From NCBI GenBank assembly GCA_021845865.1, contig JAJZVC010000019.1, positions 1 to 51,436 on the forward strand: DNA of 51,436 nt, written 5' to 3'. Every line of letters starts with the position of its first letter. The stretch's first letter is position 1. Of this stretch, positions 1-7,774 are shown piece after piece. Made by a program: the position numbers and the translations under genes. Below the pieces are notes generated by a model. That model did not search any database. It was not told the origin of the DNA and worked only from the letters and a program-made list of their open reading frames with translations. The DNA is from Pseudomonadota bacterium (lineage in GTDB: Bacteria > Pseudomonadota > Gammaproteobacteria > Burkholderiales > UBA9220).

Positions 1-99
1 GGCGCCCTCGCGGCGCATGGCCTTGGCGATGCCGAAAGCGATGGAGCGGTTGCTGATCAGGCCGGTGATGAGAATGCGTTTGTCAGCCAGAAATCCCAT
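1..99 (-). CDS. fabI: Enoyl-[acyl-carrier-protein] reductase FabI, 5' end only
   Basis: Only the first 33 codons are in the window; the rest lies to the left. The protein begins [13 protein letters not shown] and continues with [13 protein letters not shown], which is the characteristic FabI N-terminus: the start of a Rossmann fold with the short-chain dehydrogenase-like glycine turn followed by the SNRSIA nucleotide-binding stretch. FabI reduces trans-2-enoyl-ACP with NADH in the last step of each fatty-acid elongation cycle in the cytoplasm. The ATG at 97-99 is preceded by an AAGGAAAA ribosome-binding sequence. Identity is near certain from these residues, but completeness and catalytic residues (Tyr, Lys) cannot be checked here. 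Confidence 0.93.
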   Translation of the reverse strand, partial: MGFLADKRILITGLISNRSIAFGIAKAMRREGA

Positions 100-215
100 G
101 GGTTTTCCTTATGTTCTGTTGGACGGATGGGAGTTGCGATCACTTCGCTAGCCGCTCGGCCCTTGTTAACCAAGAGTTTGAGGCGGTCTGAAGTTGAAAT
201 CCCCTCGGAAGCCAT

Positions 216-243
216 GGCGGGATTATAACCTGAAATTCCCGCC
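216..243 (-). promoter_or_regulatory. Possible fabI promoter -10 within an inverted repeat
   Basis: Read on the minus strand, a perfect TATAAT lies at 222-227, about 120 bases before fabI, without a good -35. It sits inside a 7-bp inverted repeat (GGCGGGA at 216-222, TCCCGCC at 237-243). The arrangement could be an operator over the -10 or a chance hairpin. The rest of the 226-base gap between fabI and the next gene shows nothing else convincing. Confidence 0.3.
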
Positions 244-282
244 GGTTATGTAACAGGGATGCTGGCGGATACGGCGAATTTA

Positions 283-312
283 TTGGACAATCAAAAAAAC
301 AAGACACTTAAT
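283..312 (+). promoter_or_regulatory. Possible promoter of the DUF262-HipA cassette
   Basis: TTGGAC at 283-288 and CTTAAT at 307-312 are 18 bases apart in a locally AT-rich stretch that includes a run of seven A. If used, the transcript would begin only a few bases before the ATG at 326, giving an almost leaderless message; the in-frame ATG at 335 would then be an alternative start. Weak evidence. Confidence 0.25.
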
Positions 313-325
313 AGGGTTTCGCCCA

Positions 326-1975
326 ATGACCGCGATGACCGAAGATAAGCAAGCACTCGAGCCTTTGGAGCGTCGTCCGGAGGCCCGGGCTTTTCGAATT
401 GAAGACCTGCTCACTGAGGTGCGCGGGGGGAGAGTGCGAATTCCATCTTTCCAGCGGGCCTTGAGATGGGAGCGTCTGGACGCCAGCAAGCTCTTCGATA
501 GCTTGTATCGTGGTTTTCCGGTGGGAACCTTGCTGTTCTGGGAAACCGACGCCCAACCAGAAGAGATGCGCTTCGGTTCGGTCAGTGTCAGCGCGGGAGC
601 TCGCTCCGATGCGCTTTGGGTGGTGGATGGCCAGCAACGTATCGTATCGCTTGCACGTGTGTTGCTGGCGCCCGACCCGGACAAGGATGAGTTTGCCCTT
701 TACTTTGATCTGGATAAGCGGGAATTTGTGCCTCCACCTCCTGCCTCCACGCGGGAAGAGGACCCCGCTCGATGGCTGCCCATGACCGTGGTGCTTAATT
801 CGGAAAGCCTAATGCAATGGGCGTTTCAGTGGGCAGCCGAAGACAAGGAGCGGCGCGAGCAGGCCTTTTTGCTGGGCAAGCGCATACGAGAATATGAGGT
901 GCCGGTCTATCTAGTGCGTTCGGCAAGTGAATCGATATTGCGTGAGATATTCGGGCGTATCAATTCATCAGGAAAAAGGCTTGATGTAAATGAGGTATTC
1001 GATGCGCTCCATGGCGGGCGCGCCACGAGTCGGCCAGCGACGATACGGGAGATTGTCACTGATCTGGAGAAACTAGGCTTTGGTCGGGTCGAGGAAAAGA
1101 TTCTCTATCGTCTGTTGCGGGTTCTTCAGGGCGAGGATGTGAGCGAGCGGGCGGGAGATGGGCCGCTGCGTCTTTCAGAACAGCAGGTGGAGCAGGCGTA
1201 CCGGCAGACAGCCGAAACGGCGGCGCTGGTCATTCAGTTCATCAAACATGACGTCGGAATCCCGCACTACGAGTTGCTTCCCTACAAGCAGCCGTTGATC
1301 ACGCTGGGCAAGTTTTTTCATCTCCATCCCTTACCCTTGCCTCGGTCCCGTGAGTTGTTGGTGCGCTGGTTGTGGCGTGGGGCGCTCAACGGTGCTCATC
1401 GGGGTGATACCGTATCAACCCGCAAAGCGCTGGACCGGATCGTTTCGGCAAGCGAAGAGCAATCCGTCAAACGTATGTTGGAGATGGTCGATGTTCCCCC
1501 TGGTACGTGGCCAGACGTGACGGAACCGTTCAATTTTCGCTTTGCCTCAAGCAAATTGCAGGCGCTGGCGTTGATGGACCTTAGTCCGCGCGACCTCCAG
1601 ACAGGGGAGTTGCTCCACTTGTCTGCGTACTTCGGGGGTGGCGATGAGGCGTTGCCGTTGCCGCCCGTCATCGCGTCCATAGCGGGAAATCCCACCAAGC
1701 TGGTGTACTCTGCGGCGAACCGTTTGGCACATCCGGGCCGTCAGGGATTGCGCCGGATATTGTCGGCGGTAACCGATCCAACCATCCTGACCTCCCATGG
1801 TATCAGTGAGGCCGCTATCCAGGCGCTACAGAGCGGTGACCCGCTGAGGTTTCTCGAGTTGCGGGCGGAATATCTAAGCACCCATTTTCGTGCCTATTTT
1901 GAGCGCCATGCACGGTGGGGCGAGCCGGATCGGCCTGCCATATCCTCGCTGCTGGTATTGGACGAGGAGACCTAA
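326..1975 (+). CDS. DUF262 (GmrSD/ParB-like N-terminal) domain protein
   Basis: A 549-residue cytoplasmic protein. The N-terminal third is a DUF262 domain: IPSFQRALRW at residues 39-48, then VVDGQQRIVSL with the family's DGQQR motif at 101-105, and a later FGRINSSGKRLDVNEVFDAL block. DUF262 is the ParB/sulfiredoxin-like nucleotide-using half of GmrSD-type modification-dependent restriction enzymes and related defence proteins. The usual C-terminal HNH nuclease (DUF1524) is not recognisable: there is a GNPTKLVYSAANRLAHPG segment vaguely like its tail, but no HHIFP-type metal-binding His. The stop codon is immediately followed by the GTG of the HipA-like gene, so the two are almost certainly co-transcribed and coupled. 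Codon wobble positions are less GC-rich than in the flanking genes, suggesting transfer. Role in defence is inference. Confidence 0.75.
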   Translation: MTAMTEDKQALEPLERRPEARAFRIEDLLTEVRGGRVRIPSFQRALRWERLDASKLFDSLYRGFPVGTLLFWETDAQPEEMRFGSVSVSAGARSDALWVVDGQQRIVSLARVLLAPDPDKDEFALYFDLDKREFVPPPPASTREEDPARWLPMTVVLNSESLMQWAFQWAAEDKERREQAFLLGKRIREYEVPVYLVRSASESILREIFGRINSSGKRLDVNEVFDALHGGRATSRPATIREIVTDLEKLGFGRVEEKILYRLLRVLQGEDVSERAGDGPLRLSEQQVEQAYRQTAETAALVIQFIKHDVGIPHYELLPYKQPLITLGKFFHLHPLPLPRSRELLVRWLWRGALNGAHRGDTVSTRKALDRIVSASEEQSVKRMLEMVDVPPGTWPDVTEPFNFRFASSKLQALALMDLSPRDLQTGELLHLSAYFGGGDEALPLPPVIASIAGNPTKLVYSAANRLAHPGRQGLRRILSAVTDPTILTSHGISEAAIQALQSGDPLRFLELRAEYLSTHFRAYFERHARWGEPDRPAISSLLVLDEET

Positions 1976-3184
1976 GTGGATGGCAATGTTTCCTTGCGGG
2001 TGCTGTTGAATGATACGGTGGTGGGCGCTCTTTCACTGGACCAGTACGAGGGTACGGAATTCCGCCTGCTGGAATCCTACAAGCAGGCCTATCCACGGCC
2101 AGTGTTGGGGCAGATGTTTCTAGACGACCTGGACCAGGTTTGCCGCAGTCGTGCCCGAGTGCCGCCATGGTTTTCGAACCTGTTGCCGGAAGGGCCCTTG
2201 CGCGACTTGGTTGCCCAGCAAGCCGGCGTGCATTCGAGCCGCGAATTTTTTCTGCTTAGTTACCTTGGCGAGGATTTGCCTGGCGCGGTCCGCATTTTGG
2301 CTGATGAGCCCTTGATGGACGTGGCCGAAGCTCGGGCTACCCGAGAAGTGGGCGGGTCGGAAACGGACGAATGGCATTTCTCCCTGGCGGGGGTTCAGCT
2401 CAAGTTCTCGGCCCGCAAAGCGGAGCGCGGGCTGACGGTTCCCGTTTCCGGGCGGGGTGGCGACTGGATCGTCAAGCTTCCCGATGCGCGCTATTCCAAA
2501 GTGCCGGAAAACGAATATGCCACTATGCGGTGGGCCGAAGCGAGCGGAATCCGGATTCCGGACGTGGAATTGGTTGATGTGAAAGACGTGTCTGGCTTGC
2601 CCGCTTCGATTGGCGAATACCATGAAGAAAGGGTTCTGGCTGTGCGCCGTTTTGACCGGATAGCACCGGGTCGGCGCGTCCATATGGAGGACTTCGCCCA
2701 GATACTCGGGTTGTACCCGGAAGAAAAATACCGCAAGTTCAACTACGAGACCTTGGCCAGGCTGATCCAGGCCCTGACGGGGGACAAGGGGTTGGATGCG
2801 TTTGTTCGCCAATTGGTATTTGTCGTTATTTCGGGTAATGGGGATGCTCATCACAAAAATTGGAGCCTTCTTTATCCCGATGGTGTTAGCGCGGAGCTAT
2901 CGCCAGCCTATGATCTCGTTTCGACGATTCGTTACAAGCATGATGATAGCCTCGCTCTGAATCTGGCCCGATCGAAGCGGTGGGAGGATGTCGGCATGGA
3001 ATCCTTCCGTCGCATGGCACGTAAAATCGACGTCGAAGAGGAGCGAATGGTTACACGGGTTCAGGAGGCGGTGCACGCCATAATGACTGCCTGGCGTGAC
3101 TGGGGGAGCGATTTTGGATATGACATGGAAACACGGGAAATACTGTCCAGGCATTTTGAAAAGCTTCCTTTGTTGCGTGCGTGA
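1976..3184 (+). CDS. HipA-like serine/threonine kinase (toxin-type), no HipB partner
   Basis: A 402-residue HipA-family protein. The N-terminal HipA domain contains PPWFSNLLPEG (63-73). The kinase core has FSLAGVQLKFS, whose Ser136 aligns with the autophosphorylated Ser150 loop of E. coli HipA, then WIVKLPD, NEYATMRWA, a VRRFDR strand, the catalytic GNGDAHHKN (Asp290, Asn295) and the metal-binding SPAYDLVS (Asp313). All expected active-site residues appear intact. HipA kinases phosphorylate glutamyl-tRNA synthetase or other targets and are normally neutralised by a small helix-turn-helix HipB encoded just upstream. No such gene exists here; the upstream partner is the DUF262 protein. The GTG start at 1976 directly follows the upstream TAA. 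No HipB-like HTH is fused to it. Confidence 0.85.
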   Translation: MDGNVSLRVLLNDTVVGALSLDQYEGTEFRLLESYKQAYPRPVLGQMFLDDLDQVCRSRARVPPWFSNLLPEGPLRDLVAQQAGVHSSREFFLLSYLGEDLPGAVRILADEPLMDVAEARATREVGGSETDEWHFSLAGVQLKFSARKAERGLTVPVSGRGGDWIVKLPDARYSKVPENEYATMRWAEASGIRIPDVELVDVKDVSGLPASIGEYHEERVLAVRRFDRIAPGRRVHMEDFAQILGLYPEEKYRKFNYETLARLIQALTGDKGLDAFVRQLVFVVISGNGDAHHKNWSLLYPDGVSAELSPAYDLVSTIRYKHDDSLALNLARSKRWEDVGMESFRRMARKIDVEEERMVTRVQEAVHAIMTAWRDWGSDFGYDMETREILSRHFEKLPLLRA

Positions 3185-3201
3185 CTAAAAAGATTTGGCT
3201 G

Positions 3202-3231
3202 TTACATTGGGGCAGTGAGGTACGGTATATT
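3202..3231 (+). promoter_or_regulatory. Possible promoter before the yejA-like gene
   Basis: TTACAT at 3202-3207 and TATATT at 3226-3231 are 18 bases apart, placing the transcript start close to the preferred ATG at 3238. No Shine-Dalgarno sequence is visible in front of that ATG, which would fit a near-leaderless message, but chance is possible. Confidence 0.3.
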
Positions 3232-3237
3232 CCGGCC

Positions 3238-5400
3238 ATGATATCCGCCAGCCTGTCGTTCCGTTTTCTATTGCTTGGTGCCCTTCCTTTTCTACTGTCC
3301 GCCTGCGACGGCACCGCCTGGAACAATCCCTACCCCGCCGCCGAGGCCGGCAAGAACATCCTTTACACCGCCTTTACGGGGCGCCCCAAGCACCTGGACC
3401 CGGCCCAGTCCTACACCGAGGACGAGGCGGCGTTCACCGCCCAGGTCTACCAGCCACCCTTGCAGTACCACTACCTCAAGCGGCCCTATGCCCTGATCCC
3501 CTTCGCCGCGACGGAGGTCCCCAGGCCCCGCTATTTCGATGCCGCCGGCCATGCGCTTTCCCCGGCCGCCGACCCGGCGGCGGTGGCCTATAGCGTTTAC
3601 GATATTCACATCCGCCCCGGCATCCGCTACCAGCCCCATCCCGCCTTCGCCCTGGACGCCGGCGGCAAGCCGCGCTATCTCGACCTTTCCCCTGCGGCGC
3701 TGGCGCAAATCGACACCTTGGCGGACTTCAAGGAAACCGGAACCCGCGAGTTGACGGCGGCGGACTACGTCTACCAGATCAAGCGCCTGGCCCATCCCCA
3801 CTTGCATTCGCCCATCTTCGGCCTGATGAGCCAGTACATCGTCGGCCTCAAGGACTATGCCGCCACCCTGGAACAGGCCGACAAGGCCAAGAGCGGCTCC
3901 TGGCTGGATTTGCGGGCCTATCCCCTGGAAGGGGCGCGGGCGGTGGACCGCTACACCTACCAGGTGAAGGTCAAGGGCAAGTATCCCCAGTTCCAGTATT
4001 GGCTGGCCATGCCCTTCTTCGCGCCCATTCCCTGGGAGGCGGACCGCTTCTATTCCCAGCCCGGCCTGGCGGAGAAGAACATCAGCCTCGACTGGTATCC
4101 CGTGGGCACCGGCCCCTACATGCTGAGCGAGAACGACCCCAACCGGCGCATGGTGCTGACCCGCAACCCCAATTACGGCGGCGAGACCTACCCCACGGAG
4201 GGCGAGCCGGGGGACCGGGCGGCGGGGCTCCTGGCCGACGCCGGCAAGCCCCTGCCCTTCATCGACAAGGTGGTATTCACCCTGGAGAAGGAAACCATCC
4301 CCTATTGGAATAAGTTCCTCCAGGGCTACTACGACGCCTCCGGCATCAGTTCCGACAACTTCGACCAGGCGGTGCAGATTTCCGGCGGCGAGGCGCGGCT
4401 TACCGAGGACATGGAAAAGCAGGGCATCCAGCTGCGCACCTCGGTGGCCACCAGCGACATGTACATGGGCTTCAACATGCTCGACCCCACCGTCGGCGGC
4501 TACACGGACAAGGCCCGCAAGCTGCGGCAGGCCATTTCCATCGCCGTGGACTTCGAGGAATTCATCTCCATCTTCGCCAACGGCCGCGGCATCGCCGCCC
4601 AGGGGCCGATTCCTCCGGGTATCTTCGGTTACCGCGGTGGCCGGGACGGGGTCAATCCCTACGTCTACGACTGGGTGGACGGCAAGCCCGCGCGCAAGTC
4701 CATCGCCTACGCCAAGCAGCTCCTGGCCGAAGCGGGATATCCCGGGGGGCGCGATGCCGCCACCGGCAAGCCCCTGCTGGTTTACCTGGACACCACCGCC
4801 AGCGGCCTGGGCAGCAAGTCCCGGGTGGATTGGCTGCAGAAGCAGTTTCAGAAGATCGACGTCCAGCTGGTGGTGCGTGCCACGGACTGGAACCGCTTCC
4901 AGGATAAGATTCGCAAGGGCAACGCCCAATTGTTTTTCTTCGGCTGGAACGCCGATTACCCGGACCCGGAGAATTTTCTTTTCCTCCTCTACGGTCCCCA
5001 CAGCCGCACCAAGGGGGAGGGGGAGAATGCCGCCAACTACGATAATCCGGAATACGACCGCTTGTTCGAGCGCATGAAGAACATGGACAACGGCCCCGAA
5101 CGCCAGGCCCTCATCGACCAGATGGTGCGGATCCTGCGCCGGGATGCGCCGTGGATTTTCGGCTACCATCCCAAGGATTTCGTCCTCGCCCACGCCTGGA
5201 CCTTCAACCGCAAACCCAACCAGATGGCCAACAACGCCCTCAAATACCAGCGCATCGACCCCGCCCTGCGGGAGCGGATGCGCGCCCAGTGGAACCGCCC
5301 CGTGCTGTGGCCCCTGCTGCTGACGCTGCTGGCGCTGGCGGCGGCGGTGGCGCCGGCGTGGCGGGCCTACCGGCGGCACGAGAAGGAAACGGCGCGATGA
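3238..5400 (+). CDS. yejA: Peptide ABC transporter substrate-binding lipoprotein (YejA-type, SBP_bac_5)
   Basis: A 720-residue family 5 solute-binding protein, first gene of a yejABEF-type operon; YejA homologues deliver peptides (in E. coli also microcin C) to the inner-membrane importer. The N-terminus has a hydrophobic stretch ending in the lipobox LLSAC followed by Asp, an inner-membrane retention signal in enterobacteria. FTGRPKHLDPA starts the SBP_bac_5 domain, and FFGWNADYPDPENFL is a typical C-lobe motif. Unusually, residues about 690-712 (WPLLLTLLALAAAVAPAW) form a C-terminal membrane helix followed by a basic tail, so the protein would be anchored at both ends. I chose ATG 3238 because translation from an upstream GTG (3181) would bury the signal peptide and overlap the previous stop. 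It ends in an ATGA overlap with the permease gene. Confidence 0.88.
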   Translation: MISASLSFRFLLLGALPFLLSACDGTAWNNPYPAAEAGKNILYTAFTGRPKHLDPAQSYTEDEAAFTAQVYQPPLQYHYLKRPYALIPFAATEVPRPRYFDAAGHALSPAADPAAVAYSVYDIHIRPGIRYQPHPAFALDAGGKPRYLDLSPAALAQIDTLADFKETGTRELTAADYVYQIKRLAHPHLHSPIFGLMSQYIVGLKDYAATLEQADKAKSGSWLDLRAYPLEGARAVDRYTYQVKVKGKYPQFQYWLAMPFFAPIPWEADRFYSQPGLAEKNISLDWYPVGTGPYMLSENDPNRRMVLTRNPNYGGETYPTEGEPGDRAAGLLADAGKPLPFIDKVVFTLEKETIPYWNKFLQGYYDASGISSDNFDQAVQISGGEARLTEDMEKQGIQLRTSVATSDMYMGFNMLDPTVGGYTDKARKLRQAISIAVDFEEFISIFANGRGIAAQGPIPPGIFGYRGGRDGVNPYVYDWVDGKPARKSIAYAKQLLAEAGYPGGRDAATGKPLLVYLDTTASGLGSKSRVDWLQKQFQKIDVQLVVRATDWNRFQDKIRKGNAQLFFFGWNADYPDPENFLFLLYGPHSRTKGEGENAANYDNPEYDRLFERMKNMDNGPERQALIDQMVRILRRDAPWIFGYHPKDFVLAHAWTFNRKPNQMANNALKYQRIDPALRERMRAQWNRPVLWPLLLTLLALAAAVAPAWRAYRRHEKETAR

Positions 5401-6374
5401 TCGCCTACATCCTGCGCCGCGCCCTCTACGCCCTGCCGATTCTGCTGGGGGTGAACGTCATCACCTTCGTCCTGTTTTTCATGGTCAACACCCCGGACGA
5501 CATGGCGCGCATGAACCTGGGGGTGAAGCACGTCACCCAGGAAGCCATCGACAAGTGGAAGGCCGAGCGGGGCTACGACAAGCCGCTGCTGTACAACGCC
5601 GCCAGGCAGGGGGCGCGGAAGCTCACCGATACCATCTTCTTCGACAAGTCCGTCGGCATGTTCGCCTTCGACTTCGGCCGCGCCGACGACGGTCGCGACA
5701 TCGCCCGGGAAATCCGCCACCGCATGGGGCCCAGCCTGGCCATCGCCCTGCCGGTGTTCGCCGTGGGGCTGGCGGTGAACATCACCTTCGCCCTGGTCAT
5801 GGTCTTCTTCCGCGCCAGCTACCTGGATTTTGTCGGCGTCGTGCTGTGCGTGGCGATGATGTCCATTTCCGGCCTGTTCTACATCATCGCTGGCCAGTAC
5901 CTGGTGAGCAAGCTGTGGCATCTGGTGCCCATTTCCGGTTTCGCCGACGGGTTGGACGCCTTCAAATTCCTCGTGCTGCCGGTGGCCATCGGCGTGGTGT
6001 CCGGCATCGGCGCCGGCGCCCGCTGGTACCGCACCCTGTTTCTGGAGGAAATGAGCCGCGATTACGTCCGCACCGCCCGGGCCAAGGGCCTGTCCGAGGC
6101 GGCGGTGCTGTTCCGCCACGTGCTGCAGAACGCCCTGATCCCCATTCTCACCGGCGCGGTGGTGGTGATTCCCCTGCTGTTCATGGGCAGCCTCATCACG
6201 GAGTCCTTCTTCGGCATTCCGGGCCTCGGCAGCTACACCATCGACGCCATCAACGCCCAGGATTTCGCCGTGGTAAGGGCGATGGTGTTTCTCGGCTCCT
6301 TCCTGTACATCGTCGGTCTGGTGCTGACGGATATTTCCTACACCCTGGTGGACCCGCGGATACGCCTCGAATGA
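5397..6374 (+). CDS. yejB: Peptide ABC transporter permease (YejB-type)
   Basis: A 325-residue inner-membrane permease of the binding-protein-dependent transport family. It opens with YILRRALYALPILLGVNVITFVLFF-type sequence, the classic first helix of DppB/YejB proteins, followed by a periplasmic loop and about five further helices. The EAA cytoplasmic loop that contacts the ATPase is visible as TARAKGLSEAAVLFRHVLQNA near residue 230, and the helix end ITESFFGIPGLG is conserved. It pairs with the next permease to form the channel for peptide import. The ATG overlaps the preceding stop (ATGA), which fixes the start and indicates translational coupling. Confidence 0.9.
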   Translation: MIAYILRRALYALPILLGVNVITFVLFFMVNTPDDMARMNLGVKHVTQEAIDKWKAERGYDKPLLYNAARQGARKLTDTIFFDKSVGMFAFDFGRADDGRDIAREIRHRMGPSLAIALPVFAVGLAVNITFALVMVFFRASYLDFVGVVLCVAMMSISGLFYIIAGQYLVSKLWHLVPISGFADGLDAFKFLVLPVAIGVVSGIGAGARWYRTLFLEEMSRDYVRTARAKGLSEAAVLFRHVLQNALIPILTGAVVVIPLLFMGSLITESFFGIPGLGSYTIDAINAQDFAVVRAMVFLGSFLYIVGLVLTDISYTLVDPRIRLE

Positions 6375-7774
6375 TTCAGCCCGTCATCCTCTGGACCGAT
6401 GCCCTGATCTTCCTGCTGCTGGCGGCGACGGTGGCGTTCTTTCTCTACGCCCGGCGCCAGCCGCACCTGCGGGATCCCCTGCGCCGCGTGGCCCGCAGCC
6501 GGGTGGGAATGGCGTCCATGGTGGTGCTGGCGGCCTACGTGGCCATCGGCCTGCTGGATTCCCTCCACTTTCGTCCCGCCTTGCCGGGCAAGCCCGGCGC
6601 GGGGGTCCAGTACGCGGTGGAAACCCTGAGCGTGCTGGATTGGCTGGCGGCCCCCCTGCGGGAGCAGGTGGAAAAAACCTATTCCGCCCCCTTAGCCACC
6701 CATGCCTATGCCAAGGAGGTGGTGGAATTGCCCGGCGGCGGGGAGGCGAGGGATTTCCCCCGCCTCAAGTACGGCGGCGCCCAATTGGCCGACCCGGCGG
6801 CGGATAAGTGGCCGGACATCACGACCCGCGCCTTCAAGGCGGAGGCGATGGCCCTGGCCGGCTGGTTCCTGGCCGCCGTCGGCCTGTGCGCCTGGCTGGC
6901 CCAGCGAGGCGGGGAAGGTCTGTCGGCGGCGTGGCGCGACGTCTGGCGCGGAAAGACCCCGATCCCCTGGCGCACGGGGCTTTTGACCTGGGGCGCCTTG
7001 CTCCTGCTGGCTTTTCCCGCCGTGGCGCTTTCCACCCACTACCACATCCTGGGCACCGACAAGGTGGGCCAGGACGTGTTTTTCCAGACCCTGAAAAGCG
7101 TGCGCACCGGCCTGGTGATCGGCACCCTCACCACCTTGGTGATGCTGCCCTTCGCCGTGCTGCTGGGCATCATGGCGGGCTATTTCCGCGGCTGGGTGGA
7201 CGACGTGATCCAGTATCTCTACACCACCCTCAACTCCATCCCCGGCGTGCTGCTGATCGCGGCGGCGGTGCTGATGATGCAGGTGTGGATGGAGAGCAAT
7301 CCGGACCTGTTCGATACCGTGGCGGCCCGGGCCGATGCCCGCCTCTTTTTCCTCTGCGCCATCCTCGGCGTCACGAGCTGGACCGGGCTGTGCCGCTTGC
7401 TGCGGGGAGAGACCCTGAAATTGCGGGAACTGGATTATATCCAGGCCGCCCAGGCCTTCGGCGTTTCCCACGGGCGCATCATTCTGCGCCACATCCTGCC
7501 CAACCTCATGCACATCGTCCTGATCACCGTGGTGATGGATTTTTCCGGCCTGGTGCTGGCGGAGGCGGTGCTGTCCTACGTGGGCGTCGGCGTGGACCCC
7601 ACCATGCAGAGCTGGGGCAACATGATCAACAGCGCCCGCCTGGAAATGGCCCGGGAACCCATGGTTTGGTGGACCCTGGCGGCGGCTTTCCTGTTCATGT
7701 TCGTCCTCGTGCTGTTCGCCAACCTCTTCGCCGACACGGTGCGGGACGCTTTCGACCCGAGGGCCCGGCGATGA
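6371..7774 (+). CDS. yejE: Peptide ABC transporter permease (YejE-type) with enlarged N-terminal region
   Basis: A 467-residue second permease of the importer. The C-terminal half is a standard DppC/YejE permease: YHILGTDKVGQDVF leads into the transmembrane core and AAQAFGVSHGRIILRHILPN is the EAA loop. E. coli YejE is about 340 residues, so this protein is longer by well over 100. The extra part, after a first helix near residues 8-25 and a second near 43-60, is a mostly hydrophilic stretch from about 65 to 155 (containing VVELPGGGEARDFPRLKYGG), then two more hydrophobic segments before the core. The start is set by an ATGA overlap with the upstream gene. Function of the extra domain is unknown; it may interact with the membrane-anchored binding protein. 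Confidence 0.87.
   Translation: MIQPVILWTDALIFLLLAATVAFFLYARRQPHLRDPLRRVARSRVGMASMVVLAAYVAIGLLDSLHFRPALPGKPGAGVQYAVETLSVLDWLAAPLREQVEKTYSAPLATHAYAKEVVELPGGGEARDFPRLKYGGAQLADPAADKWPDITTRAFKAEAMALAGWFLAAVGLCAWLAQRGGEGLSAAWRDVWRGKTPIPWRTGLLTWGALLLLAFPAVALSTHYHILGTDKVGQDVFFQTLKSVRTGLVIGTLTTLVMLPFAVLLGIMAGYFRGWVDDVIQYLYTTLNSIPGVLLIAAAVLMMQVWMESNPDLFDTVAARADARLFFLCAILGVTSWTGLCRLLRGETLKLRELDYIQAAQAFGVSHGRIILRHILPNLMHIVLITVVMDFSGLVLAEAVLSYVGVGVDPTMQSWGNMINSARLEMAREPMVWWTLAAAFLFMFVLVLFANLFADTVRDAFDPRARR

Noticed and set aside
1600-1975. HNH (DUF1524) nuclease domain at the C-terminus of the DUF262 protein
   Set aside because: Only a loose likeness (GNPTKLVYSAANR); the metal-binding His motif is missing.
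3292-5379. 695-residue open frame antisense to the yejA-like gene
   Set aside because: Gly/Val/Leu-rich shadow without motifs or ribosome-binding site; the plus-strand gene is a clear binding protein.
6808-7770. Upstream extension of the yejF reading frame
   Set aside because: Overlaps the permease gene in another frame; the ATGA overlap at 7771 gives the expected ATPase start.
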